DNA of 64,000 nt from Litoditis marina (Eukaryota > Nematoda > Chromadorea > Rhabditida > Rhabditidae), in contig OZ038433.1 in NCBI GenBank assembly GCA_964036275.1, positions 26,705,485 through 26,769,484 on the forward strand. Direction: 5' to 3'. This document shows positions 1-11,702 of this stretch, piece by piece; positions within the stretch are counted from its first letter, which is position 1; each line of letters opens with the position of its first letter. The notes beneath the pieces are model-generated. The model was not told the origin of the DNA, did not search any database, and saw only the letters and a list, made by a program, of their open reading frames with translations. The position numbers and the translations under genes were made by a program.

Positions 1-228
1 AAAAACTGAGACAACAGAGCTTGTTATTGACGAAATCTCATGAGGCAGCACACAACACACGAGGCAGTTTATGTATTTTTAATGGCTCTGCTCTGTTTTT
101 GAACCAACTTACGGTTTCGTCAATCTTCTATTTTCAATAGGTTAACAACACCCAATTCTGATCCTCTTTGGTAGTGATCGCTATTTGAACGAAATTACTG
201 AAAAATGTGGGTATCTCTTTCTGGTAAC

Positions 229-1227
229 CTGTTTCAGTGCACCAACGTAGTCCTGTTTAGTGACGGGACCCCTCTGCGAGTGGGCGATCTCTCGTTGTTC
301 CGCCGCCTTATCGGAGTGATGTCTGTAGAATGACTGAAAACAATTTATATTCATCAGCAAATGGAAGCCCAACAAAGAAGTAATTCACACGAGCTACTCA
401 AAGACGGCATAACTTCTAGACTTACAACAGAAAGGGAAAAATGTTTTGCCAAATAATTCACGGTAGATAACAAGTAACAGCTGAATAATTGAGTCGACAC
501 AATGCTCTCGCTCATTTTTTCGAAATACTCTAACATTTTCCAAACAGAAAAGCTGTGACGCGTTATCCACGAACTATTTAACAAAGTTTTGGATTAGGGT
601 TGTTAAAAAATAAACTCGAACTCGAAAAACTCGAAATTTCGAGTTTCGAGTTCAACTCGAAACTCGAAAAACTGGAAAATTTCTGAACTCGAAAAACTCG
701 AAACTCGAAAAACTCGAAAAACTCGAAACTCGAAAAACTCAAATTTTCTGAAACTCGAAAAACTCGAATTTTCGAAAACTTGAAAAACTCTTAATTGTCG
801 ACTCGATAAACAACCCTATTTTGGATGTACCAGATGTCGCAGCTGGAAGAAGGAGGCGAAACAGACGGCTAGGGTGACGAGGGAGATAGAAAAGTAGGCG
901 AATGCGGCCAGTTGCACGTCGTCAGTCACTGAAAACACAATCTAATGAGTACTTCATTTCCGGTGTAGGGCGTATTTATATTTTTCGTCGACGTTGAATT
1001 TCGGCGTTGATAGTAAATAAAGTATGCGTACCGAATTGGTTAGTGATAACTCCGGCGAGAAGAATAATTTATGTTTCTTTCCGAACACCGACGTGAAAAA
1101 TATAAATGTGAACTAACATGCAAATGTCACGATGTTCAGGATGGTAATGAGTGCGCCACACGCATTGTTTCCAATAATAACCGCATTCGTGTAGCGGAAC
1201 GGAAAATCCGCGGCCAGGCCGAAAATA
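229..1227 (-). CDS. Equilibrative nucleoside transporter (SLC29/ENT), three internal exons, partial
   Basis: ENTs are 11-helix membrane proteins that carry nucleosides by facilitated diffusion. Three minus-strand exons join in phase: 1227-1118, 928-831 and 333-229. The first follows a ttctcttacag acceptor and encodes a TM5-like stretch starting IFGLAADFPFRYTNAVII. It ends in phase 1, which the second exon (acceptor gttttcag) completes as LTDDVQLAAFAYF followed by a hydrophobic TM6. The third gives SFYRHHSDKAAEQREIAH and then hydrophilic residues, matching the start of the large cytoplasmic TM6-TM7 loop. The IFGLA...P..YT pattern and the F..Y residues after TM6 resemble ENT1/2 more than ENT4. 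Donors are gttagt, gtacat and gttacc. No stop interrupts the joined ~103 residues. The gene continues left of the window; TM1-4 exons were not found to the right, where a gap and satellite follow. Confidence 0.8.
600..822. repeat. Minisatellite of CTCGAAAAA-type units
   Basis: Irregular tandem array of AACTCGAAA/CTCGAAAAA nonamers, with a locally inverted stretch (TTTCGAGTTTCGAG) near 640. It lies in the intron between the second and third ENT exons and ends 9 bp before the exon boundary at 831. Confidence 0.85.
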
Positions 1228-1874
1228 CTGTAAGAGAAAATATATATCATATGTGAGGATGTGGTGTATTCTCTGTTTCACCAGTCGATCTATTTCTACA
1301 GTAACCCGCCAAATATTCGAACAGCTGTTTCTGATGAACAATTCGGTATTTTGGTCTTTCACCAGATTTTGTAGGGGTAAACATGCAGTAGATACTACCA
1401 AACACTGGAAAAAAAATTCAAAAACGCCAACATGCCAAACTTCGACCTGAAAATGTGAGTATAGTACTGTAGAGGGTTATAAGTGGGTGGAACAAATTAT
1501 ACTGTATCAACATTCAACCTTTTGTGTATCACCTACAAAGTTCTAAGCTCAGGACTCAAATCGTTTTCATTCAGTTCAACTAAAATCTTGCAGACTCTCA
1601 CCGGTCTTACTCTTCATTTCATTTTATGATTGGAAATGATCTGATAAAATCCTTATTTTCCAGTTTTAACCAAATATACCGATCACAAACTGTTTTTCGT
1701 AGCTTGAAAAACCGAAAAAAAAAACTCTGGCGCTTCACATAATGTTGTAACCCTCGTACCGACGAAGTCACATCGAATAGGTTTTTCAGGCGATACGTTA
1801 GCCTTTTGAATATAACACAACAAAACACTAACTATACTAGGTTTATTATGAATATAAAATAGACAGTACAATAA
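1228..1874. other. No feature recognised upstream of the ENT exons
   Basis: AT-rich sequence up to the assembly gap. I looked here for the preceding ENT exon (TM4, ending in phase 2) and found none that joins in frame. It is presumably intron. Confidence 0.5.
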
Positions 1875-2074
1875 NNNNNNNNNNNNNNNNNNNNNNNNNN
1901 NNNNNNNNNNNNNNNNNNNNNNNNNNNNNNNNNNNNNNNNNNNNNNNNNNNNNNNNNNNNNNNNNNNNNNNNNNNNNNNNNNNNNNNNNNNNNNNNNNNN
2001 NNNNNNNNNNNNNNNNNNNNNNNNNNNNNNNNNNNNNNNNNNNNNNNNNNNNNNNNNNNNNNNNNNNNNNNNNN
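1875..2074. other. Assembly gap of 200 N
   Basis: Exactly 200 N, abutting the left edge of a satellite array. The true size is probably unknown and the array may be longer than shown. Confidence 0.95.
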
Positions 2075-5000
2075 AAAAGCAGATTCGTATTCTCCGGCAA
2101 AGTCTGCCTTATTTTAAGGCGGACTATTGAACGTTAAACGTTTTGCCTCAAAATAAAGCGGCAAAGTCTGCCTTATTTTAGGGCGGACTATTAACGTTAA
2201 ACGTTTCGCCTTAAAAATTCATTAAACGTTTTGCCTTAAAATAAGGCAAATTTTGTCGGATTAAATCTGCCTTAAAATAAGGCAGAATATGTTTTACCTT
2301 GAAACAAGGCAAATTTTGCCGTATAAATTCTGCCTTAAAAAATCTGCTTCTGCCTTATTCAAAGGCATAACGTTCAAGGAACGATTCTGCCTTATTTGAA
2401 GGCAGATTTATAATCCGACAAAATTTGCCTTATTTAAAGGCAAAACGTTTAATGAACGGTTCTGCCTTATTTTAAAGCGGAATATTCATTGGCACAGTGT
2501 GCCTCATTTATAGGCAAAACAATGGACGATGCCTTATTTAAAGGCGGACTATTCTTCGGCAAAGTCTGCCTTATTTTAAGGCGGACTCTTTTTCGGCAAA
2601 GTGTGCCTTATTTAGAGGCAAACGTTCAATGAACGGTTCGATGAATCTGCCTTATTTTAAGGCGAACTTTTCTTTGGCAAAGTGTGTATAAAATAAAAGC
2701 AGATTCGTATTCTCCGGCGAAGTCTGCCTTATTTTAAGGCGGACTATCAAACGTTAAACGTTTTGCCTTAAAATAAGGCGGCAAAGTCTGCCTTATTTTA
2801 AGGCGGACTATTAAACGTCAAACGTTTCGCCTTAAAATTCATTAAACGTTTTGCCTTAAAATAGGGCAAATTTTGTCGGATTAAATCTGCCTTAAAATAA
2901 GGTAGAATACGTTTTGCCTTGAAATAAGGCAAACTTTGCCGTATAAATTCTGCCTTAAAAAATCTGCTTCTGCCTTATTCGAAGGCAAAACGTTCAAGGA
3001 ACGATTCTGCCTTATTTGAAGGCAGATTTATAATCCGACAAAATTTGCCTTATTTAAAGGCAAAACGTTTAATGAACGGTTCTGCCTTATTTTAAGGCGG
3101 AATATTCATTGGCACAGTGTGCCTCATTTATAGGCAAAACAATGAACGAATCTGCCTTATTTAAAGGCGGACTATTCTTCGGCAAAGTCTGCCTTATTTT
3201 AAGGCGGACTCTTCTTCGGCAAAGTCTGCCTTATTTTAAGGCGGACTCTTTTTCGGCAAAGTGTGCCTTATTTAGAGGCAAACGTTCAATGAACGGTTCG
3301 ATGAATCTGCCTTATTTTAAGGCGAACTTTTCTTTGGCAAAGTGTGTATAAAATAAAAGCAGATTCGTATTCTCCGGCGAAGTCTGCCTTATTTTAAGGC
3401 GGACTATCAAACGTTAAACGTTTTGCCTTAAAATAAGGCGGCAAAGTCTGCCTTATTTTAAGGCGGACTATTAAACGTCAAACGTTTCGCCTTAAAATTC
3501 ATTAAACGTTTTGCCTTAAAATAAGGCAAATTTTGTCGGATTAAATCTGCCTTCAAATAAGGCAGAATATGTTTTACCTTGAAACAAGGCAAATTTTGCC
3601 GTATAAATTCTGCCTTATTTGAAGGCAAAACGTTCAACGAACGATTCTGCCTTATTTAAATATACAACCCGACAAAATTCGCCTTATTTAAAGGCAAGAC
3701 GTTCAATGAACGAATCTGCCTTATTTTATGGCGACTATTCTGCCTTATTTTAAGGCAGATTTAATCCTATAAGTCAAATTTTGTCGGAATAAGTCTGCCT
3801 TAAAATAAGGCAGAATACGTTTTGCCTTAAAATAAGGCAAACTTTGCCGTATAAATTTTTCTATTCTTCGGCAAATGTTGTCGGATTAAATCTGCCTTAA
3901 AATAAGGCAGAATACGTTTTGCCTTAAAATAAGGCAAACTTTGCCGTATAAACTTTTCTGTTCTTCGGCAAATTTTGTCGGATTGAATCTGCCTTAAAAT
4001 AAGGCAGAATACGTTTTGCCTTAAAATAAGGCAAACTTTGCCGTATAAATTCTGCCTTAAAAAATCTGCTTCTGCCTTATTCAAAGGCATAACGTTCAAG
4101 GAACGATTCTGCCTTATTTGAAGGCAGATTTATAATCCGACAAAATTTGCCTTATTTAAAGGCAAAACGTTTAATGGTTCTGCCTTATTTTAAGGCGGAA
4201 TATTCATTGGCACAGTGTGCCTCATTTATAGGCAAAACAATGAACGAATCTGCCTTATTTAAAGGCGGACTATTCTTCGGCAAAGTCTGCCTTATTTTAA
4301 GGCGGACTCTTTTTCGGCAAAGTGTGCCTTATTTAGAGGCAAACGTTCAATGAACGGTTCGATGAATCTGCCTTATTTTAAGGCGAACTTTTCTTTGGCA
4401 AAGTGTGTATAAAATAAAAGCCTATTCGTATTCTCCGGCGAAGTCTGCCTTATTTTAAGGCGGACTATCAAACGTTAAACGTTTTGCCTTAAAATAAGGC
4501 GGCAAAGTCTGCCTTATTTTAAGGCGGACTATTAAACGTTAAACGTTTCGCCTTAAAATTCATTAAACGTTTTGCCTTAAAATAGGGCAAATGTTGTCGG
4601 ATTAAATCTGCCTTAAAATAAGGCAGAATATGTTTTACCTTGAAATAAGGCAAATTTTGCCGTATAAATTCTGCCTTAAAAAATCTGCTTCTGCCTTATT
4701 CGAAGGAAAAACGTTCAAGGAACGATTCTGCCTTATTTGAAGGCAGATTTATAATCCGACAAAATTTGCCTTATTTAAAGGCAAAACGTTTAATAAACGG
4801 TTCTGCCTTATTTTAAGGCGGAATATTCATTGGCACAGTGTGCCTTATTTATAGGCAAAACAATGAACGAATCTGCCTTATTTTAAGGCGGACTATTCTT
4901 CGGCAAAGTCTGCCTTATTTTAAGGCGGACTATTCTTCGGCAAAGTGTGCCTTATTTGAAGGCGGACTATTCTTCGGCAAAGTGTGCCTTATTTAGAGGC

Positions 5001-5905
5001 AAACGTTCAATGAACGGTTCGATGAATCTGCCTTATTTTAAGGCGAACTTTTCTTTGGCAAAGTGTGTATAAAATAAAAGCCTATTCGTATTCTCCGGCG
5101 AAGTCTGCCTTATTTTAAGGCGGACTATCAAACGTTAAACGTTTTGCCTTAAAATAAGGCGGCAAAGTCTGCCTTATTTTAAGGCGGGACTATTAAACGT
5201 TAAACGTTTCGCCTTAAAATTCATTAAACGTTTTGCCTTAAAATAGGGCAAATGTTGTCGGATTAAATCTGCCTTAAAATAAGGCAGAATATGTTTTACC
5301 TTGAAATAAGGCAAATTTTGCCGTATAAATTCTGCCTTAAAAAATCTGCTTCTGCCTTATTCGAAGGAAAAACGTTCAAGGAACGATTCTGCCTTATTTG
5401 AAGGCAGATTTATAATCCGACAAAAATTTGCCTTATTTAAAGGCAAAACGTTTAATAAACGGTTCTGCCTTATTTTAAGGCGGAATATTCATTGCACAGT
5501 GTGCCTTATTTATAGGCAAAACAATGAACGAATCTGCCTTATTTTTAAGGCGGACTATTCTTCGGCAAAGTCTGCCTTATTTTAAGGCGGACTATTCTTC
5601 GGCAAAGTGTGCCTTATTTGAAGGCGGACTATTCTTCGGCAAAGTGTGCCTTATTTAAAGGCAAAACGTTCAATGAACGTTTCCATGTTCCGCTGTTGAT
5701 AAACCTCGGCATATTGTACAATGTTGAGTTTCTTATTTGAACCGAAACACGAGGTAGTATAGATGTTTATTTAGTGGAAACGTCGCCAATAAATAAACAT
5801 CTATACTACCTCGTGTTTCGGTTCAAATAAGAAACCCAACATTGTTCAATGAACGGTTCAATGAATCTGCCTTATTTTAAGGCGAACTTTTCTTTGGCAA
5901 AGTGT
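2075..5905. repeat. Satellite of palindromic GCCTTATTTTAAGGC motifs in ~660-bp units
   Basis: The array is packed with short inverted motifs (GCCTTATTTTAAGGC and variants such as GCCTTATTTAAAGGC), joined by phrases such as CGGACTATTCTTCGGCAAAGT and AAACGTTTAATGAACGGTTC. A higher-order unit can be followed by the marker TAAAAGCagATTCGTATTCTCCGG, whose AAAAGC starts at about 2075, 2695, 3355, 4416 and 5076. Spacings are about 620, 660, 1061 and 660, so one unit is expanded. Short open frames here are by-products of the repeat. The same satellite fills the centre of the large palindrome at 11703-13073. Confidence 0.9.
5680..5844. mobile_element. Foldback MITE with 55-bp arms inserted in the satellite
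   Basis: Arms at 5719-5773 and 5790-5844 are reverse complements with one mismatch, separated by a 16-bp loop. The 165-bp insert is flanked on both sides by TTCAATGAACG (5669-5679 and 5845-5855), a satellite phrase that is single in neighbouring units, so it reads as an 11-bp target duplication. Confidence 0.7.
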
Positions 5906-7555
5906 ATATATGGATGTATTTCATTGTTATAAGCGATGTAAATTCTTAAAACACGAATTTGTGGTCATAACGTCAAATTACGAATTCCGATTCGCCTCTT
6001 CGTGGCTAACTCTGATCAATAGCGCCAATCTCTCTCAGTGGGTGAAATGGAGTTTCAGGAAAATGCGTTCACTGTTTTTCACGGTGATTCAAATTAGTTC
6101 AGAGTAAAATAACGTCGAAAAATCGTGTGTTCAGTGCTTGCAATCGTGCTTTCTTGAATTACAGCGAATAGCTTTTTTTGCTCTTTAAAGCGAACAAATA
6201 GAGGTGTTCAATGTTCAAATTGAATGTCTACAATCAAAGTAGCCAATTTGGTTGTTGATACACAGGAGCGCCGGTTTTTCTGAAATTTCCCGATTTTTCC
6301 CTGATTCTACCTCAATCGTTCCGGGATCATTTCGCGAAATGATCAGAGCGAAAAGAAGGTGAAAACAGGGAAAAATCCCGAGAATTTCCCGGTTGTCACC
6401 TTACAATTTCTCAGTAACTTCTCAGAAATTTTTCACACGTGATTGAAAAAACTAATAAGATTTTTTTTTGGTAAAAGTATTTTTCGAAAATGTTATCAAA
6501 AATATGTTTTCTTGAAAAATATTTCTCTAAAAAATATTTTTCAAAATATTAATAATATATGAAGAGAATAGAAGTGCTAATTTCATTAGTAAAAACTACA
6601 TGAAATGAACTTCATTGTATCATCCCTATCGATATTCAGACCTCGATGTTGAACAAAAATTATCCTCATACGGGTACCCCCACACATGGTGGGCACCTGC
6701 GGTGGCAGGGTAAAAATCCCCCCTTCCTCCCCACGTGGGTCACGGGTTCGGTCATTGGGTCATAAGGATTTAAAGCACAGCAGAATCATAGGAAAGTCCC
6801 CTCGTCAACCCCGATCACTAAAGAGCTTGATCCAAGAGACATCTGACGTGGTTAGGTAGTCGTCATCTCGAGGAGCTCGATAGAAAGGGCATCAGAAAGT
6901 CTTAGATGGCAAAAGGGGACGCGCGTCAAAAATTGGGAAGAGCCTTTGTCCTCAACTCTTTGCGGCATGAATACAAGTTCTCTTATTCCGACTTGGTTAG
7001 GTAGTCATCATCAAGTAGCAACATGTAGACAGGCAAGAGTCTCAAGGGTAACCAATAACTGTGTCACAAGTGGCCGATTGAACGTAGGTCAGCAATCAAT
7101 ACCGTTTCCTAAAATATCAAATCACGGCACCCCTGGCCGCGCCGTATCTATTACGGGTTACGCGATTGCCGCGGCGAAAGGCTTATTCATGCTCTTTTCC
7201 CGATGCTTTTCCCCGATGCTGAGTTACCCTGAAATCATCGAGAATTGGTAGGGTATTTTATCATATTTTTCCCGCACCTTTCCCTGATACTGAGTTTCCC
7301 TGAAATTTCTGAGAATTTGTAGAGTTTATACCTTCATTTCACCCTGAAAATACCTTGAACGTTCTCGGGGATTCCCCGAAATTCCGTTTCCCCGAAACAC
7401 CCTAGGTTTTTCCGGGTGCCCAATTTTCCGATGTAAGTATGATTTTTAGATCAAAACGCTCGAATTTGAATTTTTGGGTTACGGTAGTTTCTAAAATTCG
7501 CGGCTAACTCCGGCCAATTAGCGCCAACTTTTCTGAGTTGAAGGCAGATTTATAA
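5906..7555. repeat. Degenerate interspersed-repeat sequence
   Basis: No gene recognised. Two diverged flanks resemble each other (around 6000-6045, TGGCTAACTCTGATCAATAG, and around 7500-7545, CGGCTAACTCCGGCCAATTA), suggesting remnants of one repeat on each side of an insertion. Between them are runs of CCCTGA/TTTCCCGA phrases (6270-6400 and 7190-7430) and a GC-richer piece at 6660-7200. A perfect 20-bp palindrome sits at 6325-6344. Confidence 0.45.
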
Positions 7556-8603
7556 TCCGACTGAAGCTCTATCTGAATATGAATTATTCTAGAATTCAGA
7601 AGGCCAGATGACGTCAACCTTGGTAAAAATGACGTGAAATATGTTTTCGAATGCTGAAAGTTTCTTAAAAATCGTCAATTCACGACGAAACTTCATTCAA
7701 ACATGACGTATTCTGGGATTCTGAAGACCAGATGAAGTAAGTTTCTAGAACTGCAATGTTGACGTCTTTTTTCGAATGATGGTAATACTTGACAAGTGGT
7801 TCATCAGGGAAACAATTTTATCTTCACCGTACAGATCGAATCACCTTTCTACATACCTACGGCATGTGTACGAAAAGAGAAAAATTTATGAAAAAGTGGG
7901 GGCCCAACGACTGTGAGATTTGTCTTCTGCTGTGCGCCCCTTAGACAACTACTCTCAAATGGAGCAGCTACTGCTACGAAAACCGAAAAATACTAATATA
8001 CTCAAGTATAACTGTTTGTTACAAACCTACAAAAGTCATAAAATATTTTTCAAACCTGTTAACTAGAATCTGTAATTAACCGAAAAATACTAATATACTC
8101 AAGTATAACTGTTCATTACAAACATACAAAAGTCGTAAAATATTTTCTCAAACATGTAAACTAGAATCTACAAATCACAGATGTTAACTCAACGTAGTCA
8201 ATAATAGAATTCCTGGTTTTGTTCACAATGGTTGGCATTTTTTGTCATTACTTCAATTCTAGGTGCTATAACGTTTGTCATATTATTCAACAGTTGTTCT
8301 CTCTTTCGCAGCTGTGATTTGTAGATTCTAGTTTACATGTTTGAGAAAATATTTTACGACTTTTGTATGTTTGTAATGGACAGTTATACTTGAGTATATT
8401 AGTATTTTTCGGTTAATTGCAGATTCTAGTTAACACGTTTGAAAAATATTTTATGACTTTTGTAGGTTTGTAACAAACAGTTATACTTGAGTATATTAGT
8501 ATTTTTCGGTTTCGTAGCAGTAGCTGCTCCATTTGAGAGTAGTTGTCTAAGGGGCGCACAGCAGAAGACAAATCTCACAGTCGTTGGGCCCCCACTTTTT
8601 CAT
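7556..8603. mobile_element. CRE-repeat/palindrome element, copy 1 (5'-truncated)
   Basis: The left part holds ~110-120 bp repeats containing GATGACGTCA-like motifs. The right part is a palindrome at 7888-8603 whose termini read GTGGGGGCCCAACGACTG and its complement. Each arm (about 285 bp) carries two tandem copies of a ~95-bp unit around ACTAATATACTCAAGTATAA. The same two-part structure recurs at 22815-24257. It abuts the large palindrome that starts at 8606. Confidence 0.7.
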
Positions 8604-8824
8604 AAATTAACTCTAACTTCGGAATAAAAAAAATGTTTTTGCGCGTCATTTGCAAATGGGATGAGCATTGGGAACCTGGTGATTAAACTCATTTAGGTAT
8701 CATCAAAGGGGGCGAAAGGGAGAGAGACGGAGAGACATTAGAGAAGATGTGGGCATAGATCGGGCACGAAGACGACGTGACTATCAAAGAGAAGGGAGTT
8801 CGGGTATAAAGGAGATGGAGAAGA

Positions 8825-9485
8825 GCAATGTAGTATGTAGACAAAGAGAGTAAGAGCAAGAGAGAGAGAGAGAGAGACAGGGCGAGGGCGACGGCAAAGA
8901 ACAGAGCAAATGATCAAAACAAAAACCATTCAGTGGAGCTGTATTTGCATGCTTCTAATACGCACTCCCGGTGGACCTAGACAAAGACCCCAAGTCTGGC
9001 CAAGAAGTGATGAGCGAAATATGTGAGACGAGAGACAGAAAGAGAGGGAGATAGAGGGATAGAGAGGGAGAGAGAGAAAGAGGGGGAGAGAGAGAGATAG
9101 ACTAGACGACAAAGTTATACAAAAATACCGGAGAAAAGTGCAAAGGAATCAGAGTGGAAGCAAACTGCAAATAACTACATGACTAGAGCTTACATCCGAC
9201 AGCGCGTGCATAAAGAACCATTCCATTTCCATCCCGTAATCTCCCGTGAAATAGAGCGGATAAATCGAATCGGGATAATTGAACACCCGTCTACCAACTT
9301 GGAGGGGGATGCAATGGAAAACTATGACTTTGAAGAATTCGAATTCACTTCGGAGAGTGAAAGCACATGCTGGTAACCCTTCAAGTGTCTTCCAAGGAGG
9401 AGCGAATGTATAACATTCCCACAGAACCTCTGATACTTTAGGGGGGGGGGGTGAGACACATGACACAGAGAAAGAGAACATGGAT

Positions 9486-9546
<61 letters not shown>

Positions 9547-9560
9547 AACAGGGTGTAGAT
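8825..9560. repeat. GA-rich microsatellite stretch in the left palindrome arm
   Basis: GA runs at about 8850-8880, 9020-9100 and a long (GA)n at 9489-9543. The right arm has the complementary CT runs (about 15205-15232, 15625-15710 and 15860-15880), with the long (GA)n block clearly shorter on the right. Confidence 0.85.
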
Positions 9561-10383
9561 TGTAGAGAGGGGGAGAGAGGGTGTCGCTAGGAGACCGGAA
9601 GCGTGCAAGAGACGCAGACCAACACAGCCCCACTATCTAAAATGGAGTTTCTGCCGTCAACGGAAATACAGATTAACTTGATCATAATCCATTGAAGCAG
9701 CTGTAACTGAGTTAAAGTTTATTAGAACAAGACAATATACCGCGTTCCAACCATAAAACTGGGTGCAATTTATAGGCGAAGACAAACTTTGTATTTTGGT
9801 CTTTCAAGAATAATCATATTTGATGAAATCCTAAGCCTTGTTTCGACTGGCACAGGAGGTTAATCGGGTTCGAAATCTCAAGCTTGTGAGACCTACGATG
9901 ACCGAGTTTTCACTCTGCTCATTTTCATTAAAACTTAAAAAATTAGTTTTCGAGTTTTTGAGCCGAACAACTGACCACTGCACCACCATATAAAACGACG
10001 AATTTCAAACTTTTCACAAAATTCGGATTTTTCACAGATTTACAACACTTTCTGTGAAAAAAAGTATAGAGGCTACAATTTAAGAGGAAAACTCGATTCG
10101 AGGCATTTCTTCAGATTTTCTATGAGGACAGCGTGTTTGGTTCTCTTAGAGAATAGCCATTGAAATTATCAATAAGAGACACTCATATGGAAATTTCAAT
10201 ACGAATTTTTCCATTATGATTAATTTCAATTGAAATTTTCCATTATGAATAATTTCAATGGAAATATTTCATAACCCGAATAATTATTCACAAATGTAGT
10301 TTCACCTTTATCTATGAATAATTTCAATATGGAATATTCATAGTTTATATCAGCGAAGTATGTGAACAAAATATTCCGTGAAT

Positions 10384-10445
10384 GGATTTGAACCTGCGAC
10401 CCCAGTTTTGTAGTCCGACTCACTAGCCGCTGCGCTATTGTGACA
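10384..10445 (-). repeat. tRNA-like (SINE-type) module
   Basis: On the minus strand it has an A-box-like TAGCGCAGCGGCTAGTGAG and a B-box GGTTCAAATCC at tRNA spacing. The acceptor stem does not pair convincingly, so this reads as a tRNA-derived repeat. The mirror copy is at about 14321-14386 (plus). Confidence 0.6.
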
Positions 10446-10533
10446 CATTTCTCTGAAGAGATAGGAAGCTTCATAAACCGGTCATTGCTGCATCAATTCC
10501 CGGTATAACTATGCAGTTGTCTGTACTAATTTG

Positions 10534-10606
10534 TGCCTCTCGTGGCGCAGTGGTAGAGTGCTCACTTAATAACCACAAGGTCGCAGGTTCGATTCCGGTG
10601 GTTACA
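10534..10606 (+). repeat. tRNA-like (SINE-type) module, tRNA-Ile-like
   Basis: A-box TGGCGCAGTGGTAGAGTG and B-box GGTTCGATTCC, with a TTAATAA anticodon-loop-like segment followed by AAGGTCGCAGG, resembling tRNA-Ile. The anticodon stem is degenerate. The mirror copy is at about 14161-14227 (minus). Confidence 0.6.
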
Positions 10607-11702
10607 AGTTTTGCTGAAATCCACTGATCACCATGGGAAATTCCAATTTCCATTATTTTAAAATCGATAGTAAAAATTTCAATTGAAAATTTCAATGGTT
10701 CCAACAATGAATATTTCATATTGAAATTCTTTATATATTTCCAGATTCACAGTTTCACAGAAAATCGCGTAAAACATGAGAAACGTTATTTTTCTATTTA
10801 CTTCACAGAAAAAGCTGTGAATCTGTGAAAAAGCCAGATTTTGTGAAAAGTTTGAAATCGGTCGTCTTATATGTTTAAAGATGATTATCGACTGCCTAGT
10901 TAATGCACAACAATTATTCTGAAGATATTAAGAGGCAGTTATTTGTTCAATTCAATAGGAATTAAATAAGTGACGTGAGTTTAGACTAATGACACATCCA
11001 TTTGCGAGACCCAACTGAACACACATAGAAAGGAGAGATCGATAAATACATGTGGCACGGAACAGGAGGGAGGAAGGAGGTAAATGGCATTACGAGAAAT
11101 TAATTGCCTGAAAGATGTCATTCAGTTGCCCACAATTCATTCACCAAACATTCACCAAACTCTCTGGAGCTGATGCTCTTATTCAAAAAAAACATAATGT
11201 TGAACTCAACCACAAGCCTATAGAAAGTGGGTCGATGAGTGAGAAATATATGCGTGTACAAACCACGACAGCCTGATTTCGCGCGGAAAAAGCACAGGGG
11301 GCGGGACTTAGAAATTGCGGGAAAACAGGAATTCAAATATTTGTGGCTGTTTTGCTCGTTTTCATTGAAAATTCGATATTTTTTCCACAAAAGTAGATTA
11401 TTCGATGGAATAATTCGTGTGATAATTTGAATGTAATAATTTATATTTAATTCTTCTGGGAAAGATGAAAAATGAAACTTTTATTAGTTAGTCGATCATC
11501 ACTGTTTAAACTTTACTGCTTAATAACAATAGTTGAATAGTTTGAACCATAATCAAAATTGCGATTGTTTGTTCAAGGAATGTTGGTTTCTCTCATGAGT
11601 TATTTTGGGCAGAAACACTCTGAGACAACTCAAATTATAGTGGGAACACCTCACATCTGAGCAGTGTTGAGCCCGAACTATGAACATCTTAGGGATAGTT
11701 AT

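Larger units (their letters stand above)
9989..10873. mobile_element. TIR element carrying two divergent tRNA-like modules, left-arm copy
   Basis: It starts ATATAAAACGACGAATTTCA and ends with the near-complement GAAATCGGTCGTCTTATAT. Terminal inverted repeats extend about 75 bp through TTTTCACAAAAT and TTTTTCACAG. Inside are a minus-strand tRNA-like module (10384-10445) and a plus-strand one (10534-10606) pointing outward. The right arm of the large palindrome has the mirror copy at about 13893-14775. Confidence 0.65.

Noticed and set aside
1253..1450. Upstream ENT exon between 1230 and 1450
   Set aside because: A pyrimidine-tract acceptor exists near 1413 on the minus strand, but the phase needed to join 1227 gives a stop.
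3109..4353. Open frames in the satellite
   Set aside because: All are translations of the GCCTTA palindromes and recur with the repeat.
5719..5844. microRNA precursor
   Set aside because: Arms of 55 bp are almost perfectly paired and sit in an insertion with flanking direct repeats, which fits a foldback MITE better.
9149..9633. Open frames with long Ser-Leu runs in the palindrome arms
   Set aside because: The Ser-Leu runs are translated GA/CT microsatellite, and the remaining residues show no homology; the mirror copy at 15149-15571 is the same.
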